From: Candidatus Melainabacteria bacterium MEL.A1
GTDB lineage: Bacteria; Cyanobacteriota; Vampirovibrionia; Gastranaerophilales; Gastranaerophilaceae
Reading direction: 5' to 3'
Assembly: GCA_001765415.1 (NCBI GenBank)
Contig: CP017245.1
Location: 1,798,001-1,862,000, forward strand
Length of the DNA stretch: 64,000 bases
Under the pieces are notes generated by a model that ran no database searches, was not told the DNA's origin, and worked only from the letters and a program-made list of their open reading frames with translations. Positions 16,855 through 24,823 of the stretch are shown here, in pieces. A program made the position numbers and the translations under genes. Every line of letters begins with the position of its first letter. Position 1 is the stretch's first letter.

Positions 16855-17740
16855 CGATATTTTTACATACATACTCAAATATATTTCAACATTAGAAATG
16901 ACTTTTAATTGGTCTGATTTCATTCAGATTGTTTTTTTGGCAGGTCTTTTATTGTTTTTGTATAGAAAATTTATCAAAAACACGTCTTCTGAAAAGTTTG
17001 TAAAGGGTTTGTTAATCTTGGTTTGCGCTTGGGCAGTGAGCGAAATTATGATGAGAGTTGATTTGAAAATCATAGGTATGTTTTTGAAATCTATCGTAAC
17101 TCTTGTTTCATTGAGTTTAATTGTTATATTTCAACCGGAATTAAGACGCTTTTTGGGCTTTTTGGGTCAAGTTGATTTTGTGACAAAAATATTTAACCAA
17201 AATAACAAGACAGAACAAAAAATTGATGTTGTAAAAGAATTAGTTGAAAGTGCAAAATATTTGTCTAAGTCACATACAGGTGCATTAATTGTGTTTCAGA
17301 GTGATTTGAGAAACACATACAGTGATGTTGGAACAAAATTGAATGCAGACTTGTCAACAGAGCTTTTGTTGACTATTTTTCATCCGAATACTCCATTGCA
17401 TGATGGTGCGGTTGTTATTAACGGTGATAAAATAATTTCTGCAGGGGTTTTGTTACCGTTAACTGAAGATCCAAAACTTAGTTGGAAGTATGGAACTCGT
17501 CATAGAGCTGCTATTGGAATGACAGAAGTTAGTGATGCTGCTTGCTTGGTTGTTTCTGAGGAAACAGGAGATGTTTCAATTGCGGTTGATGGTGCTTTAA
17601 AAAAATATGAAGATTTGATTACGTTGAAAGCCGATTTGGAAAAAATTCTTGGATATAAAGAAGAAGTTGAAGAAGATAAAAAAACTATTTTCAAGATAAA
17701 TAATTTTATGACAATTAAAAGAACCGGTAAGGATGAATAA
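16847..17740 (+). CDS. cdaA: membrane diadenylate cyclase CdaA
   Basis: The 297-residue protein has three hydrophobic helices in residues 25-95, followed by a DAC (DisA_N) domain. The catalytic signatures are DGA at 186-188 in NTPLHDGAVVING and RHR at 218-220 in YGTRHRAAIG. It makes cyclic di-AMP from two ATP at the inner membrane; this messenger usually controls potassium uptake and wall turnover. In Firmicutes the next genes are cdaR and glmM, but here a YitT protein follows instead, with one base of overlap. Trk potassium uptake genes, common c-di-AMP targets, lie 8 kb downstream. Confidence 0.94.
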   Translation: MINDIFTYILKYISTLEMTFNWSDFIQIVFLAGLLLFLYRKFIKNTSSEKFVKGLLILVCAWAVSEIMMRVDLKIIGMFLKSIVTLVSLSLIVIFQPELRRFLGFLGQVDFVTKIFNQNNKTEQKIDVVKELVESAKYLSKSHTGALIVFQSDLRNTYSDVGTKLNADLSTELLLTIFHPNTPLHDGAVVINGDKIISAGVLLPLTEDPKLSWKYGTRHRAAIGMTEVSDAACLVVSEETGDVSIAVDGALKKYEDLITLKADLEKILGYKEEVEEDKKTIFKINNFMTIKRTGKDE

Positions 17741-18615
17741 TGGCAGAAAAAGATGGGAAAAAAGAGTTATTGTTATCAATTCTAAATAAGATGTTTTTTC
17801 TTACTTTAGGACCTCTTGTTGCGGCTTTTGCGTTAGAGGTTTTTCTCGTTCCGAACAATATTATTGATGGTGGAATAGTTGGTATTTCAATTATTATAAG
17901 CTATTTAACAAAAATTAATTTAGGTTTGTTGATTTTCTTGATTAACATCCCGTTTTTCTTACTTGCGTTTAATAAAATTGGTAAAAAGTTTGTAATTCAA
18001 ACATTCTATGCAATCGGAATGTTATCTTTGTTCTTGAACCTTTTTGGAATGTATAATCATCCGACAAGTCATGATTTGTTATTGTCAACTGTGTTTGGCG
18101 GAATTATTCTTGGTACAGGTGTTGGACTTGTTTTGAAAAACGAAGGTTCGCTTGACGGTACAGAAATTATGTCTTTGGTTTTGTCAAAGAAATTCGGATT
18201 TTCGGTTGGCGAGTGGATAATGACATTTAATGTATTTATTTATGGAGCGTCAGGACTTGTTTTTGGTTGGAACAGAGCAATGTATGCGGTTTTGACATAT
18301 TTTATTGCATTTAGAGTTATTGATGTTGTTTTAGAAGGGTTAAATTCTGCAAAATCAATTAGAGTAATTAGTGATAAGGCATATGAAATCGGTGATGAAT
18401 TGCTGGAAAAATTGGATTTGGGAGTTACTTATATAAATGGTGTAGGTGCTTATTCCGGCGCACAAAAGACTATTATTTATTGCGTTGTTTCAAGGTTAGA
18501 AATGGCAAAAATGAAGGAAGTTATAAAGAAAATCGATCCGTCAGCTTTTATCTCTGTTGTTGATGTTCACGAAGCATATGGCGGAAGAACTAAAGGTAGC
18601 ATTGACAAAATTTAA
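17740..18615 (+). CDS. YitT family membrane protein (DUF161 + DUF2179)
   Basis: The 291-residue protein begins with five or so hydrophobic helices (TLGPLVAAFALEVFLVPNN, LGLLIFLINIPFFLLAF, GGIILGTGVGLVLKNEGSLDGTEI) that make the YitT membrane domain. It ends with a soluble DUF2179 domain of about 80 residues (RVISDKAYEIGDELLEKLD ... GVGAYSGAQKTIIYCVVSR). The family is widespread and its substrate is not established. Its start overlaps the last base of cdaA, so the two are probably made together. Confidence 0.88.
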   Translation: MAEKDGKKELLLSILNKMFFLTLGPLVAAFALEVFLVPNNIIDGGIVGISIIISYLTKINLGLLIFLINIPFFLLAFNKIGKKFVIQTFYAIGMLSLFLNLFGMYNHPTSHDLLLSTVFGGIILGTGVGLVLKNEGSLDGTEIMSLVLSKKFGFSVGEWIMTFNVFIYGASGLVFGWNRAMYAVLTYFIAFRVIDVVLEGLNSAKSIRVISDKAYEIGDELLEKLDLGVTYINGVGAYSGAQKTIIYCVVSRLEMAKMKEVIKKIDPSAFISVVDVHEAYGGRTKGSIDKI

Positions 18616-18619
18616 CAAA

Positions 18620-18648
18620 TAGACAATTTTGACAAAATATAGTATTAT
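18620..18648 (+). promoter_or_regulatory. sigma-70 type promoter ahead of the 115-residue gene
   Basis: TAGACA at 18620-18625 and TATTAT at 18643-18648 are 17 bases apart in the 67-base gap. A second -35-like TTGACA nearby lacks a well-spaced -10. AAGAGGATAAAAAA then leads to ATG 18683. Confidence 0.5.
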
Positions 18649-18682
18649 ATAGAGATAATAATATTGACAAGAGGATAAAAAA

Positions 18683-19030
18683 ATGGCAAAAAACATTGAT
18701 ACAGTACCAATAGAAGTAAGTATTTTAACCGCAGATCATGACATTAAAGGGATTGTGCATGTTTCAAAATATACAAACACAAACCGAGAACTTACAGATT
18801 TATTGAATGACAGAGAACGTAGATTTTTGGCGGTAACAAATGCCGAAATTTATCCAAGAAATACAAATCAATCTCCGAGAAAATACAATTTCCTAGAAAT
18901 TCACATGGATTATGTTTTGATGGTTCACCCGTCAACTCAGGCAGTTTTCCAAGAATCTGGACGAACACAGGAAGATATTTCAAGATTTAGAGATTTGAGA
19001 TTAAAATTAAACCAAACAAAACCGTTTTAA
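18683..19030 (+). CDS. small conserved-looking cytosolic protein, unknown function
   Basis: The 115-residue product has no signal peptide or membrane helix. It reads as an all-beta small domain: PIEVSILTADHDIKGIVHVS, then LTDLLNDRERRFLAVTNAEIYP, NFLEIHMDYVLMVHPS and a helical, basic tail. The pattern resembles domains of unknown function near DUF6812, found in diverse bacteria, but I am not certain of that match. It has its own promoter and a GAGG ribosome site. Downstream lies the ribosome site of the G-tract prepilin, only 20 bases after its stop. Confidence 0.6.
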   Translation: MAKNIDTVPIEVSILTADHDIKGIVHVSKYTNTNRELTDLLNDRERRFLAVTNAEIYPRNTNQSPRKYNFLEIHMDYVLMVHPSTQAVFQESGRTQEDISRFRDLRLKLNQTKPF

Positions 19031-19050
19031 CAAAAAAATAAGGAGGTAAT

Positions 19051-19092
19051 ATGAAAGAATTAAAGCTCATCGGGGGGGGGGCAATAGTTTAA
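19051..19092 (+). other. strong translation start opening into a G10 tract; truncated leader ORF of the prepilin
   Basis: AAGGAGGTAAT immediately precedes ATG 19051, the best Shine-Dalgarno match noticed in the window. The frame reads MKELKLIGGGAIV and stops at 19090-19092. If the G run were one base longer, or two shorter, the same frame would stay open through 19093-19214 and join the prepilin frame at 19215. I read every codon in that stretch and found no stop. The ORF as written is therefore best seen as the 5' end of the prepilin gene in an out-of-frame state, or as an assembly error in the homopolymer. Confidence 0.75.
19072..19081 (+). repeat. G10 homopolymer, candidate phase-variation tract
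   Basis: Ten consecutive Gs stand at codons 8-11 of the leader ORF in DNA that is otherwise roughly 70 percent A+T; the next longest G runs noticed are about five. Such tracts just inside genes are the classic substrate for slipped-strand mispairing that switches surface proteins on and off. Ten Gs give the off frame, eleven or eight the on frame. Confidence 0.75.
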
Positions 19093-19214
19093 AACCCTCT
19101 CATAATCATGGCCTACATCTGTTTTTAAGATGCCTAGATGATAAGACGCATGGAGGTGTAGTCTGTTACGGAAATAAAAATTGTCATACTGAGGACAACA
19201 GTCCGAAGTATCGC

Positions 19215-19943
19215 ATGGTTGGTAAAATGAAAGGAAATAATTTTCCCGATAAGGTCCACTCACTATTCACCACTCACCATTCACTAAGAAAAACAGCTTT
19301 CACTCTTGCAGAGGTTCTCGTCACTCTCGGCATTATTGGTATCGTTTCAGCAATGACTGTTCCGACATTAATGCAAAATTATCAAAGACAGAGTTATGTA
19401 ACTCAATTACATAAGGTTTATAACGAATTAAATCAAGCAACTCTTAGATACCAAACTGATAGAAACGCACTAAATTTGAAAGAGGCAGGTTTAACTTCTC
19501 AAGCTGTGGCAGAAAATTTTATTGAAAGTAATTTCAAAATTGTTCAAAAATGCGGTTCTAATATAACTCCGTGTTTTGCAAGTTCGTATAAAAAGATTGC
19601 AGGGACAAGTTCTATTGGTTGGCACACACCAAGAACGAATTATATTATTGCAAGTGGAACTGCAATCGGTGTTAGTTATAGACCAGTTGGAGATGTATTG
19701 TTAGAATTATATGTTGATACAAACGGTGCCAAAGGTCCTAATATTGCCGGTAGAGATATTTTTGCAATGTTTGTTTATAATAATGGTATAATAGATGACT
19801 TTAATTTTTCAGAAAATACTACTGCACCAATGACAGAAGCTGCTAGGAATACGAATTATACTAATACGTGTGCAGCAGACACTACAAATTGGCATGGTTG
19901 TTTAGGTAAAGTTATAAACGACAATTGGCAAATGACGTATTAA
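19215..19943 (+). CDS. type IV pilin/pseudopilin-like protein (frame downstream of the G tract)
   Basis: The 242-residue frame contains the prepilin signature AFTLAEVLVTLGIIGIVSA near residue 34, with the cleavage site expected before Phe and Glu at mature position 5, followed by one hydrophobic helix and the FTLAEV-class continuation MTVPTLMQNYQ. The globular part is about 190 residues and ends with a Cys-bounded loop and NDNWQMTY. Prepilins are inner-membrane proteins assembled into pili or secretion pseudopili after cleavage by a prepilin peptidase, which is not in this window. ATG 19215 has no convincing ribosome site, so the true start is probably ATG 19051 through the G tract; that would give an unusually long leader of 83 residues. 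The leader encodes translated repeat-like DNA. Confidence 0.8.
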   Translation: MVGKMKGNNFPDKVHSLFTTHHSLRKTAFTLAEVLVTLGIIGIVSAMTVPTLMQNYQRQSYVTQLHKVYNELNQATLRYQTDRNALNLKEAGLTSQAVAENFIESNFKIVQKCGSNITPCFASSYKKIAGTSSIGWHTPRTNYIIASGTAIGVSYRPVGDVLLELYVDTNGAKGPNIAGRDIFAMFVYNNGIIDDFNFSENTTAPMTEAARNTNYTNTCAADTTNWHGCLGKVINDNWQMTY

Positions 19944-19960
19944 GAAAGGCTATAAGATGA

Positions 19961-20000
19961 TAAGGCGATAGGGCGTTAAGTTTTGTTCCTATTGCCTTAT
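19961..20000. terminator. bidirectional hairpin terminator
   Basis: TAAGGCGATAGG at 19961-19972 pairs with CCTATTGCCTTA at 19988-19999, a 12-base stem with one G-T pair, followed by TTATTTTTATT. It lies between the convergent prepilin and MacB-like genes, 17 bases after the first stop and a few bases from the second. Confidence 0.7.
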
Positions 20001-20005
20001 TATTT

Positions 20006-21232
20006 TTATTCATACCTCAATGCGTCAATCGGGTTTAATAATGAAGCTTTGTATGCCGGATAATATCCGAATAATACACCTATAGCACCTGAAAATCCTA
20101 GTGATAGAAGAATTGAGAATAAGGATATGGAAACGGTCATAATTCCACTGATTTGGACAATTTCTGCTCCTGCAATTCCGATGAATACCCCGATTAATCC
20201 GCCGATTATTGATAATAAAAAGGATTCTATTAAAAATTGTATCCTTATGTCAGACGGTTTTGCGCCGATTGCCATACGTATTCCGATTTCTTTTGTTCTT
20301 TCGGTAACTGACACCAACATAATATTCATAATGCCAATACCGCCGACTAGTAAGGATACAGATGCGATTGAGGCTAATAAAATTGCAAATGTTTTAACTG
20401 TTGATTTCATTTTTTCTTGAAATTCTGCGGAATTTCGGATTTCAAAGTCTTTTGTTTGATTTTTTCCGATTTTGTGACGATTGGTTAAAAGTTCTTCAAT
20501 GTCTTGTTCTGCAGTTGAAACATCGTCAGGATTTGACCCTTTTACGACTATCATAGAAACGGTTCCCGGAAAATCAGTTCCAAAAATTTTTTTTTGTGCA
20601 GTTGTGATTGGAATAAATATCAAATCATCTTGATCCATCGGCCCCATACTGCCTTTTGATTTTAAACTTCCAATTACTTTAAACGGAGTTCCGCCAACCC
20701 TCATAATTCTTCCGATTGGGTCTAAATCTCCGAATAATTCTGATGCGACCGTTGAACCAATTACAGTTACTTTGGCAGAGTTTTTAATATCTTCCGGTAC
20801 AAAGCCCCTGCCGGCTTGGACTTCGTAATTTTTAATGTAAAAATATTCAGGATCAGTGCCATAAACCGTTGTTGACCAGTTTTGGTTGCCATAGGTTAAT
20901 TGTTTTGCTTCTGAGCTAACTGATGATACTGCAGAAACTCCTCGAGTGTTTTTTTCAATCGCTGCGGCATCTTTTAGTGTTAAGGTTGGGCGTGTTCCTA
21001 ATCCCATTCTTACACCGCCTGATTTCGCTGATGCTGAACGTATGGTTAAGATATTGCTACCCATAGATTCCATATCTTTTTGAACTTTTTCGCTTGCACC
21101 TGTTCCGACTGCAAGCATTATTATAACTGCGCTGACTCCAATGATTATACCAAGACTTGTTAACATTGAGCGCATTTTGTTTATTTTTAGCGATACTACC
21201 GCCATTTTTACTGTTGATTTGAAGTCAATCAT
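20006..21232 (-). CDS. macB: MacB-type ABC transporter permease (FtsX fold)
   Basis: The 408-residue protein has an amino-terminal helix (MLTSLGIIIGVSAVIIMLAVG), a periplasmic MacB_PCD domain of about 230 residues and three carboxyl-terminal helices (VGGIGIMNIMLVSVTERTKEIGIRMAIGAK, then two more), the layout of MacB/FtsX-type permeases. Here the permease and the ATPase are separate genes, as in many non-proteobacterial systems. With the MacA-like adaptor and TolC-like channel upstream on the same strand it should form a tripartite ATP-driven efflux pump for peptides, macrolides or lipids. A 121-base gap containing repeat-like sequence separates it from the ATPase gene. Confidence 0.9.
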   Translation of the reverse strand: MIDFKSTVKMAVVSLKINKMRSMLTSLGIIIGVSAVIIMLAVGTGASEKVQKDMESMGSNILTIRSASAKSGGVRMGLGTRPTLTLKDAAAIEKNTRGVSAVSSVSSEAKQLTYGNQNWSTTVYGTDPEYFYIKNYEVQAGRGFVPEDIKNSAKVTVIGSTVASELFGDLDPIGRIMRVGGTPFKVIGSLKSKGSMGPMDQDDLIFIPITTAQKKIFGTDFPGTVSMIVVKGSNPDDVSTAEQDIEELLTNRHKIGKNQTKDFEIRNSAEFQEKMKSTVKTFAILLASIASVSLLVGGIGIMNIMLVSVTERTKEIGIRMAIGAKPSDIRIQFLIESFLLSIIGGLIGVFIGIAGAEIVQISGIMTVSISLFSILLSLGFSGAIGVLFGYYPAYKASLLNPIDALRYE

Positions 21233-21254
21233 AGTTTTTCCTTGTTAAATTTAA

Positions 21255-21353
21255 ATCTCTCACCATACCCTCTCCCCGTTGGAGCAAGGAAAAGTTTCGG
21301 TTTATTTTACTCATATTGAGTGAAGCGAACGAAATGGTCTATTCACCATTCAC
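21255..21353. repeat. palindromic intergenic repeat-like sequence inside the efflux operon
   Basis: The gap between the two ABC genes holds CTCACCATACCCTCTCCCC, a TCATATTGAGTGAAGCGAACG segment of the same general look as sequences near 19,180 and 34,080, and TATTCACCATTCACTTA, close to the TATTCACCACTCACCATTCACT run at 19265-19286. It splits an otherwise compact operon. Confidence 0.5.
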
Positions 21354-22058
21354 TTAATACGGTATCGTCGTATGTTCATTAATTTCATCCGAAATTATGT
21401 TCCCATCTTTAAATTTCACTACTCTTTTACAATATTCTGCAATATCGGGTTCATGAGTTACTAAGACGATTGTTTTGCCTAAATCCTTGTTGAGTTTTAC
21501 AAAAAACTCCATAACCTCAATGCTTGTTTTTGTATCAAGGTTACCTGTCGGTTCGTCGGCAAGAATTAGCGGAGGATCATTGATTATGGCTCTTGCGATA
21601 GCCACTCTTTGTTGTTGTCCTCCTGACATTTGGTTTGGCATGTGATCTTCTCGTTTGCCCAAACCTACGATTTCAAGTGCCTTTTTAGCTCTTATTACAC
21701 GTTCTTCTTCAGGTATGCCTTTATAAATCATTGGAAGTTCTACGTTTTCAAGGGCGGTTGTTCTTGAGATTAGGTTAAACCCTTGAAAAACAAAGCCCAT
21801 TTTTTCATTTCGAACCATTGCAAGACTGTTTGTGTCAAGTGAAAGCATATCAATACCATCAAGATAATAACTGCCGGAATTTGGTTTGTCTAAAGTTCCT
21901 AGCATATTCATAAATGTAGATTTGCCAGAACCTGATGCTCCCATAATTGCGACAAATTCACCTTTTTCAACAGAAAGAGATACGCAATTTAGAGCGTTAA
22001 AACTATCTTCACCCGTTTGGTATGTTTTTATGGCATTTTTTACTTCAATTAATGACAT
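21354..22058 (-). CDS. MacB/LolD-type ABC transporter ATP-binding protein
   Basis: The 234-residue ATPase has Walker [10 protein letters not shown] at about residues 36-44, a Q-loop in FVFQGFNLI, the ABC signature [14 protein letters not shown] and Walker [13 protein letters not shown], then the switch His in [10 protein letters not shown]. All catalytic residues are intact. It belongs to the o228 family that powers MacB, LolCE or FtsX-like permeases. It lies 37 bases after the MacA-like gene and upstream of its permease, so it is part of the efflux operon. Confidence 0.93.
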   Translation of the reverse strand: MSLIEVKNAIKTYQTGEDSFNALNCVSLSVEKGEFVAIMGASGSGKSTFMNMLGTLDKPNSGSYYLDGIDMLSLDTNSLAMVRNEKMGFVFQGFNLISRTTALENVELPMIYKGIPEEERVIRAKKALEIVGLGKREDHMPNQMSGGQQQRVAIARAIINDPPLILADEPTGNLDTKTSIEVMEFFVKLNKDLGKTIVLVTHEPDIAEYCKRVVKFKDGNIISDEINEHTTIPY

Positions 22059-22095
22059 GAAATCCTTTCTGATATGCGCTATTTATAATTTAAAA

Positions 22096-23283
22096 TTACG
22101 GCATTGGAGGTCTGCCGCCACTTTCATTTTTTTTACCTGTTTCTTTTCCTCTAATTCCCATGATGACTTGCATACCTTCATTTAGAAGTTTTGAAATTAC
22201 TTCTGTTGAAGAATCATCGCTTGCGCCAGTTTCAATATCAATACGTTTTGCTTTTCCGTTTTCTAAAACCCATAGCCCTTGATTTTTGTATTTTGGTCCG
22301 TTTATGTCAGGAGTGAATTTCAATGCAATATTTGGTACGCACAAAACATTTTCACTCTTATTTGTGATAATTGATACATTCGCAGTCATACCAGGTTTAA
22401 GTTTTAAATCTTCATTGTCAACATCAACGATTACTGTGTATGTTACAACGTTTGAAACAGTTGTTGGAGATAATCTGACTTGTGTAACTTTGCCTTCAAA
22501 AGTACTGTCAGGGTAACCATCTAGGGTGTAAGTTACATCTTGCCCGTCTTTTACTTTGCCGATATCAGCTTCTGAAACACTTACTTCTATTTGCATTTTT
22601 GTTAAATCTTGTGCAATAGTGAATAATTCCGGTGCTTGGAAACTTGCGGCAACAGGAGATCCTAAGTCAATCTCTCTTGAAATAACTGTTCCATCTACTG
22701 GTGCAATAATTTTTGTGTATCCTAAGTTTGTTTGTGCGGTTTTTAATGATGCTTGAAATTGGTTAACTTGCGCTCTTGCAGCATTAATTTGAGCCAAATC
22801 AGATTGATAGGTGCTATATTTTTCATCAAGTTCGCTTTTAGCTACGAAGTTCTTTGCATAAAGGTTTTTGTATCTTATATATTGCTTTTGGTCGTAATTA
22901 GCGATGGCTTGAAGCTTTTGCATATTTGCCCTTGCGTTGTTGATTTGCGCTTGGTTTTGTTGAACTTGCGCTATAAAGTTTGCTGGGTCGATTTGAGCCA
23001 AAATTTGCCCTTTTTTTACAACATCATTGTAATCAACGTAAATCTCTTTAATTAAGCCTGATACTGTAGAACCAACACTGACTGTGTTTACTGGGTTGAT
23101 TGTGCCTGATGCTTCTACAACTTGGGTAATTGTACAACGCTCAATCGGTTTAGTGTCATATTTTACTTGTTTACTGGTTGAAATTCCTGTAATTCCGACT
23201 GTTGCAACGACTGCGATAATTAGTGCGGTCGCTATATATCTTTTTTTTATTTGTAATTTCTTAAATTTTTCAAAGCTTATCAT
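22096..23283 (-). CDS. macA: MacA-like periplasmic adaptor (HlyD family)
   Basis: The 395-residue protein starts with a membrane anchor (YIATALIIAVVATVGITG), then shows a lipoyl-like half (GSTVSGLIKEIYVDYNDVVKKGQILAQID), an alpha-helical hairpin rich in Gln/Asn/Ala from about residue 105 to 175, and the second lipoyl half (NLGYTKIIAPVDGTVISREIDLGSPV) with beta-barrel and membrane-proximal domains. It bridges the MacB-type permease and the TolC-like channel. Its start overlaps the stop of the TolC-like gene by 4 bases. Confidence 0.92.
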   Translation of the reverse strand: MISFEKFKKLQIKKRYIATALIIAVVATVGITGISTSKQVKYDTKPIERCTITQVVEASGTINPVNTVSVGSTVSGLIKEIYVDYNDVVKKGQILAQIDPANFIAQVQQNQAQINNARANMQKLQAIANYDQKQYIRYKNLYAKNFVAKSELDEKYSTYQSDLAQINAARAQVNQFQASLKTAQTNLGYTKIIAPVDGTVISREIDLGSPVAASFQAPELFTIAQDLTKMQIEVSVSEADIGKVKDGQDVTYTLDGYPDSTFEGKVTQVRLSPTTVSNVVTYTVIVDVDNEDLKLKPGMTANVSIITNKSENVLCVPNIALKFTPDINGPKYKNQGLWVLENGKAKRIDIETGASDDSSTEVISKLLNEGMQVIMGIRGKETGKKNESGGRPPMP

Positions 23284-24731
23284 TTTTTATCCTCAATTGT
23301 TGTTGTTATGCTTTGTGGAAGTGCAATAGCTTTCTCAAGGTTCGCTCTTGCAACATTATAATTGTAAACCGTTTGTACGTATGAAACTTGGGCATTGTTA
23401 TAATTTACTTTTGCATCTTGTAATTGAATATAATCGCCTAATCCTACTTCATATCTGCCGTCAGCAAGTTCAAAGTTTTCAAGTGTTTGTTTTACTTTTA
23501 CTGCTAATAGCGGAATTTGTTTTTCTAATTGTACCATATTTATGTACAAGTTTTGAACTTCAAAATAGATGTCTTGTTTGGCTTGATCTATTTCATTTTC
23601 TGCTAATTGAACTTGTATTTTTGCATTATCAATTTTGTGTTTTTGACCTTTTATATTAACAGAACTTGATAAATTTACTCCGACATTAAAAGAATTTGAA
23701 TTATATTTATCTCTGTATCCGTATCCGGCAGATGCTGAAATTTCCGGTAAATATTCTCTTTTTGTATACTTTAGTGATTCTTTCATTGCTTTTAATGTTG
23801 AATTATAAGCTTTTAAATCGGGTCTGTTTTTGTATGCTAAGTTTACCGATTCTTCAAAAGTGTAAGGAAATGGTTCAAATTTGTAGTTGTCTAAAATATT
23901 GATTTCTTGAACCTGAGAGGTTAAAAATGCGTTGTTAACACCTTTAGGTGGAGTACTCAAATCTTTTTTCTCATCAATTTTGTCTAAGCTAACAGGGGCA
24001 TAATTATTTTGGAAATTGAAAGTTTCTGTGTTTTCGATTTCATATTCAGGAGCAAATGCGATATACATAGAATTGTTTAGTTTTACAATTGCATTTTGAT
24101 AAGCTTTTTCTGATTCTACAAGGGTAACTTTTGAATCCGATAGATAAACTTCTGCGTTGACTAAATCAATTTTTGATTTAATTCCTTCATCAAAATAGGC
24201 TTTTGTTCTTTGGTAGTTTCGTTCGTTAATTTGAACATTTGCTCTATTTACGTCCATTGTTGCTTTTGCTGCGAGAACTCCATAATAGTTTGTTTTTACT
24301 CCGAAAATAGTTTCTAATACTGTATCTTCAAATTCATAAAGAGCGGCATCTTTATCAAAATTGTACATTCTGATATTTGCATTTGTCTTGCCAAAGTTCC
24401 ATAAAAGCTGATTAATACTTGCTTCTGCAGAATATATGTTGCTACTGGTATTGGCTCTGTTAGTTCTGTTTTCTGTTAAATTATAACCTGTTCCAATACC
24501 TAACGTCGGGAAATAGCCAGATTTTGCAATCCCAACATTTCCTTTTGCAATTCCGTAATTGTAACGTGCTTTTTTGATTTTAGGACTATTTTGAAGTGCA
24601 ATCCCAACACAATCTTTAATGTTTAAAACGGCGTGTTTTTCAATACTCATTTTTTCTTCTACCGCAAGGACAGAAGATGTAGTAAGGGATAATGCAAGTA
24701 TTAATGTTGCTATTTTTTTATTAAAATTCAA
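23280..24731 (-). CDS. tolC: TolC-like outer-membrane efflux protein
   Basis: This 483-residue protein has a signal peptide (ATLILALSLTTSSVLAVEE) and two outer-membrane efflux protein repeats: the first with CVGIALQNSPKIKKARYN and the second with ESVNLAYKNRPDLKAYNS. Each is followed by long coiled-coil helices, as in TolC. It is the first gene of the operon and gives the pump its exit through the outer membrane. Upstream sequence is AT-rich, with possible promoter elements between 24,732 and 24,823. Confidence 0.92.
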   Translation of the reverse strand: MNFNKKIATLILALSLTTSSVLAVEEKMSIEKHAVLNIKDCVGIALQNSPKIKKARYNYGIAKGNVGIAKSGYFPTLGIGTGYNLTENRTNRANTSSNIYSAEASINQLLWNFGKTNANIRMYNFDKDAALYEFEDTVLETIFGVKTNYYGVLAAKATMDVNRANVQINERNYQRTKAYFDEGIKSKIDLVNAEVYLSDSKVTLVESEKAYQNAIVKLNNSMYIAFAPEYEIENTETFNFQNNYAPVSLDKIDEKKDLSTPPKGVNNAFLTSQVQEINILDNYKFEPFPYTFEESVNLAYKNRPDLKAYNSTLKAMKESLKYTKREYLPEISASAGYGYRDKYNSNSFNVGVNLSSSVNIKGQKHKIDNAKIQVQLAENEIDQAKQDIYFEVQNLYINMVQLEKQIPLLAVKVKQTLENFELADGRYEVGLGDYIQLQDAKVNYNNAQVSYVQTVYNYNVARANLEKAIALPQSITTTIEDKK

Positions 24732-24823
24732 GCTTAAGAACCTCGTTACATTATAGTAACGATTAAAACATAATTTTTGTTCATTTTAATCATTTGTAAG
24801 TAGTAGATTTTTCTACACCTTAA

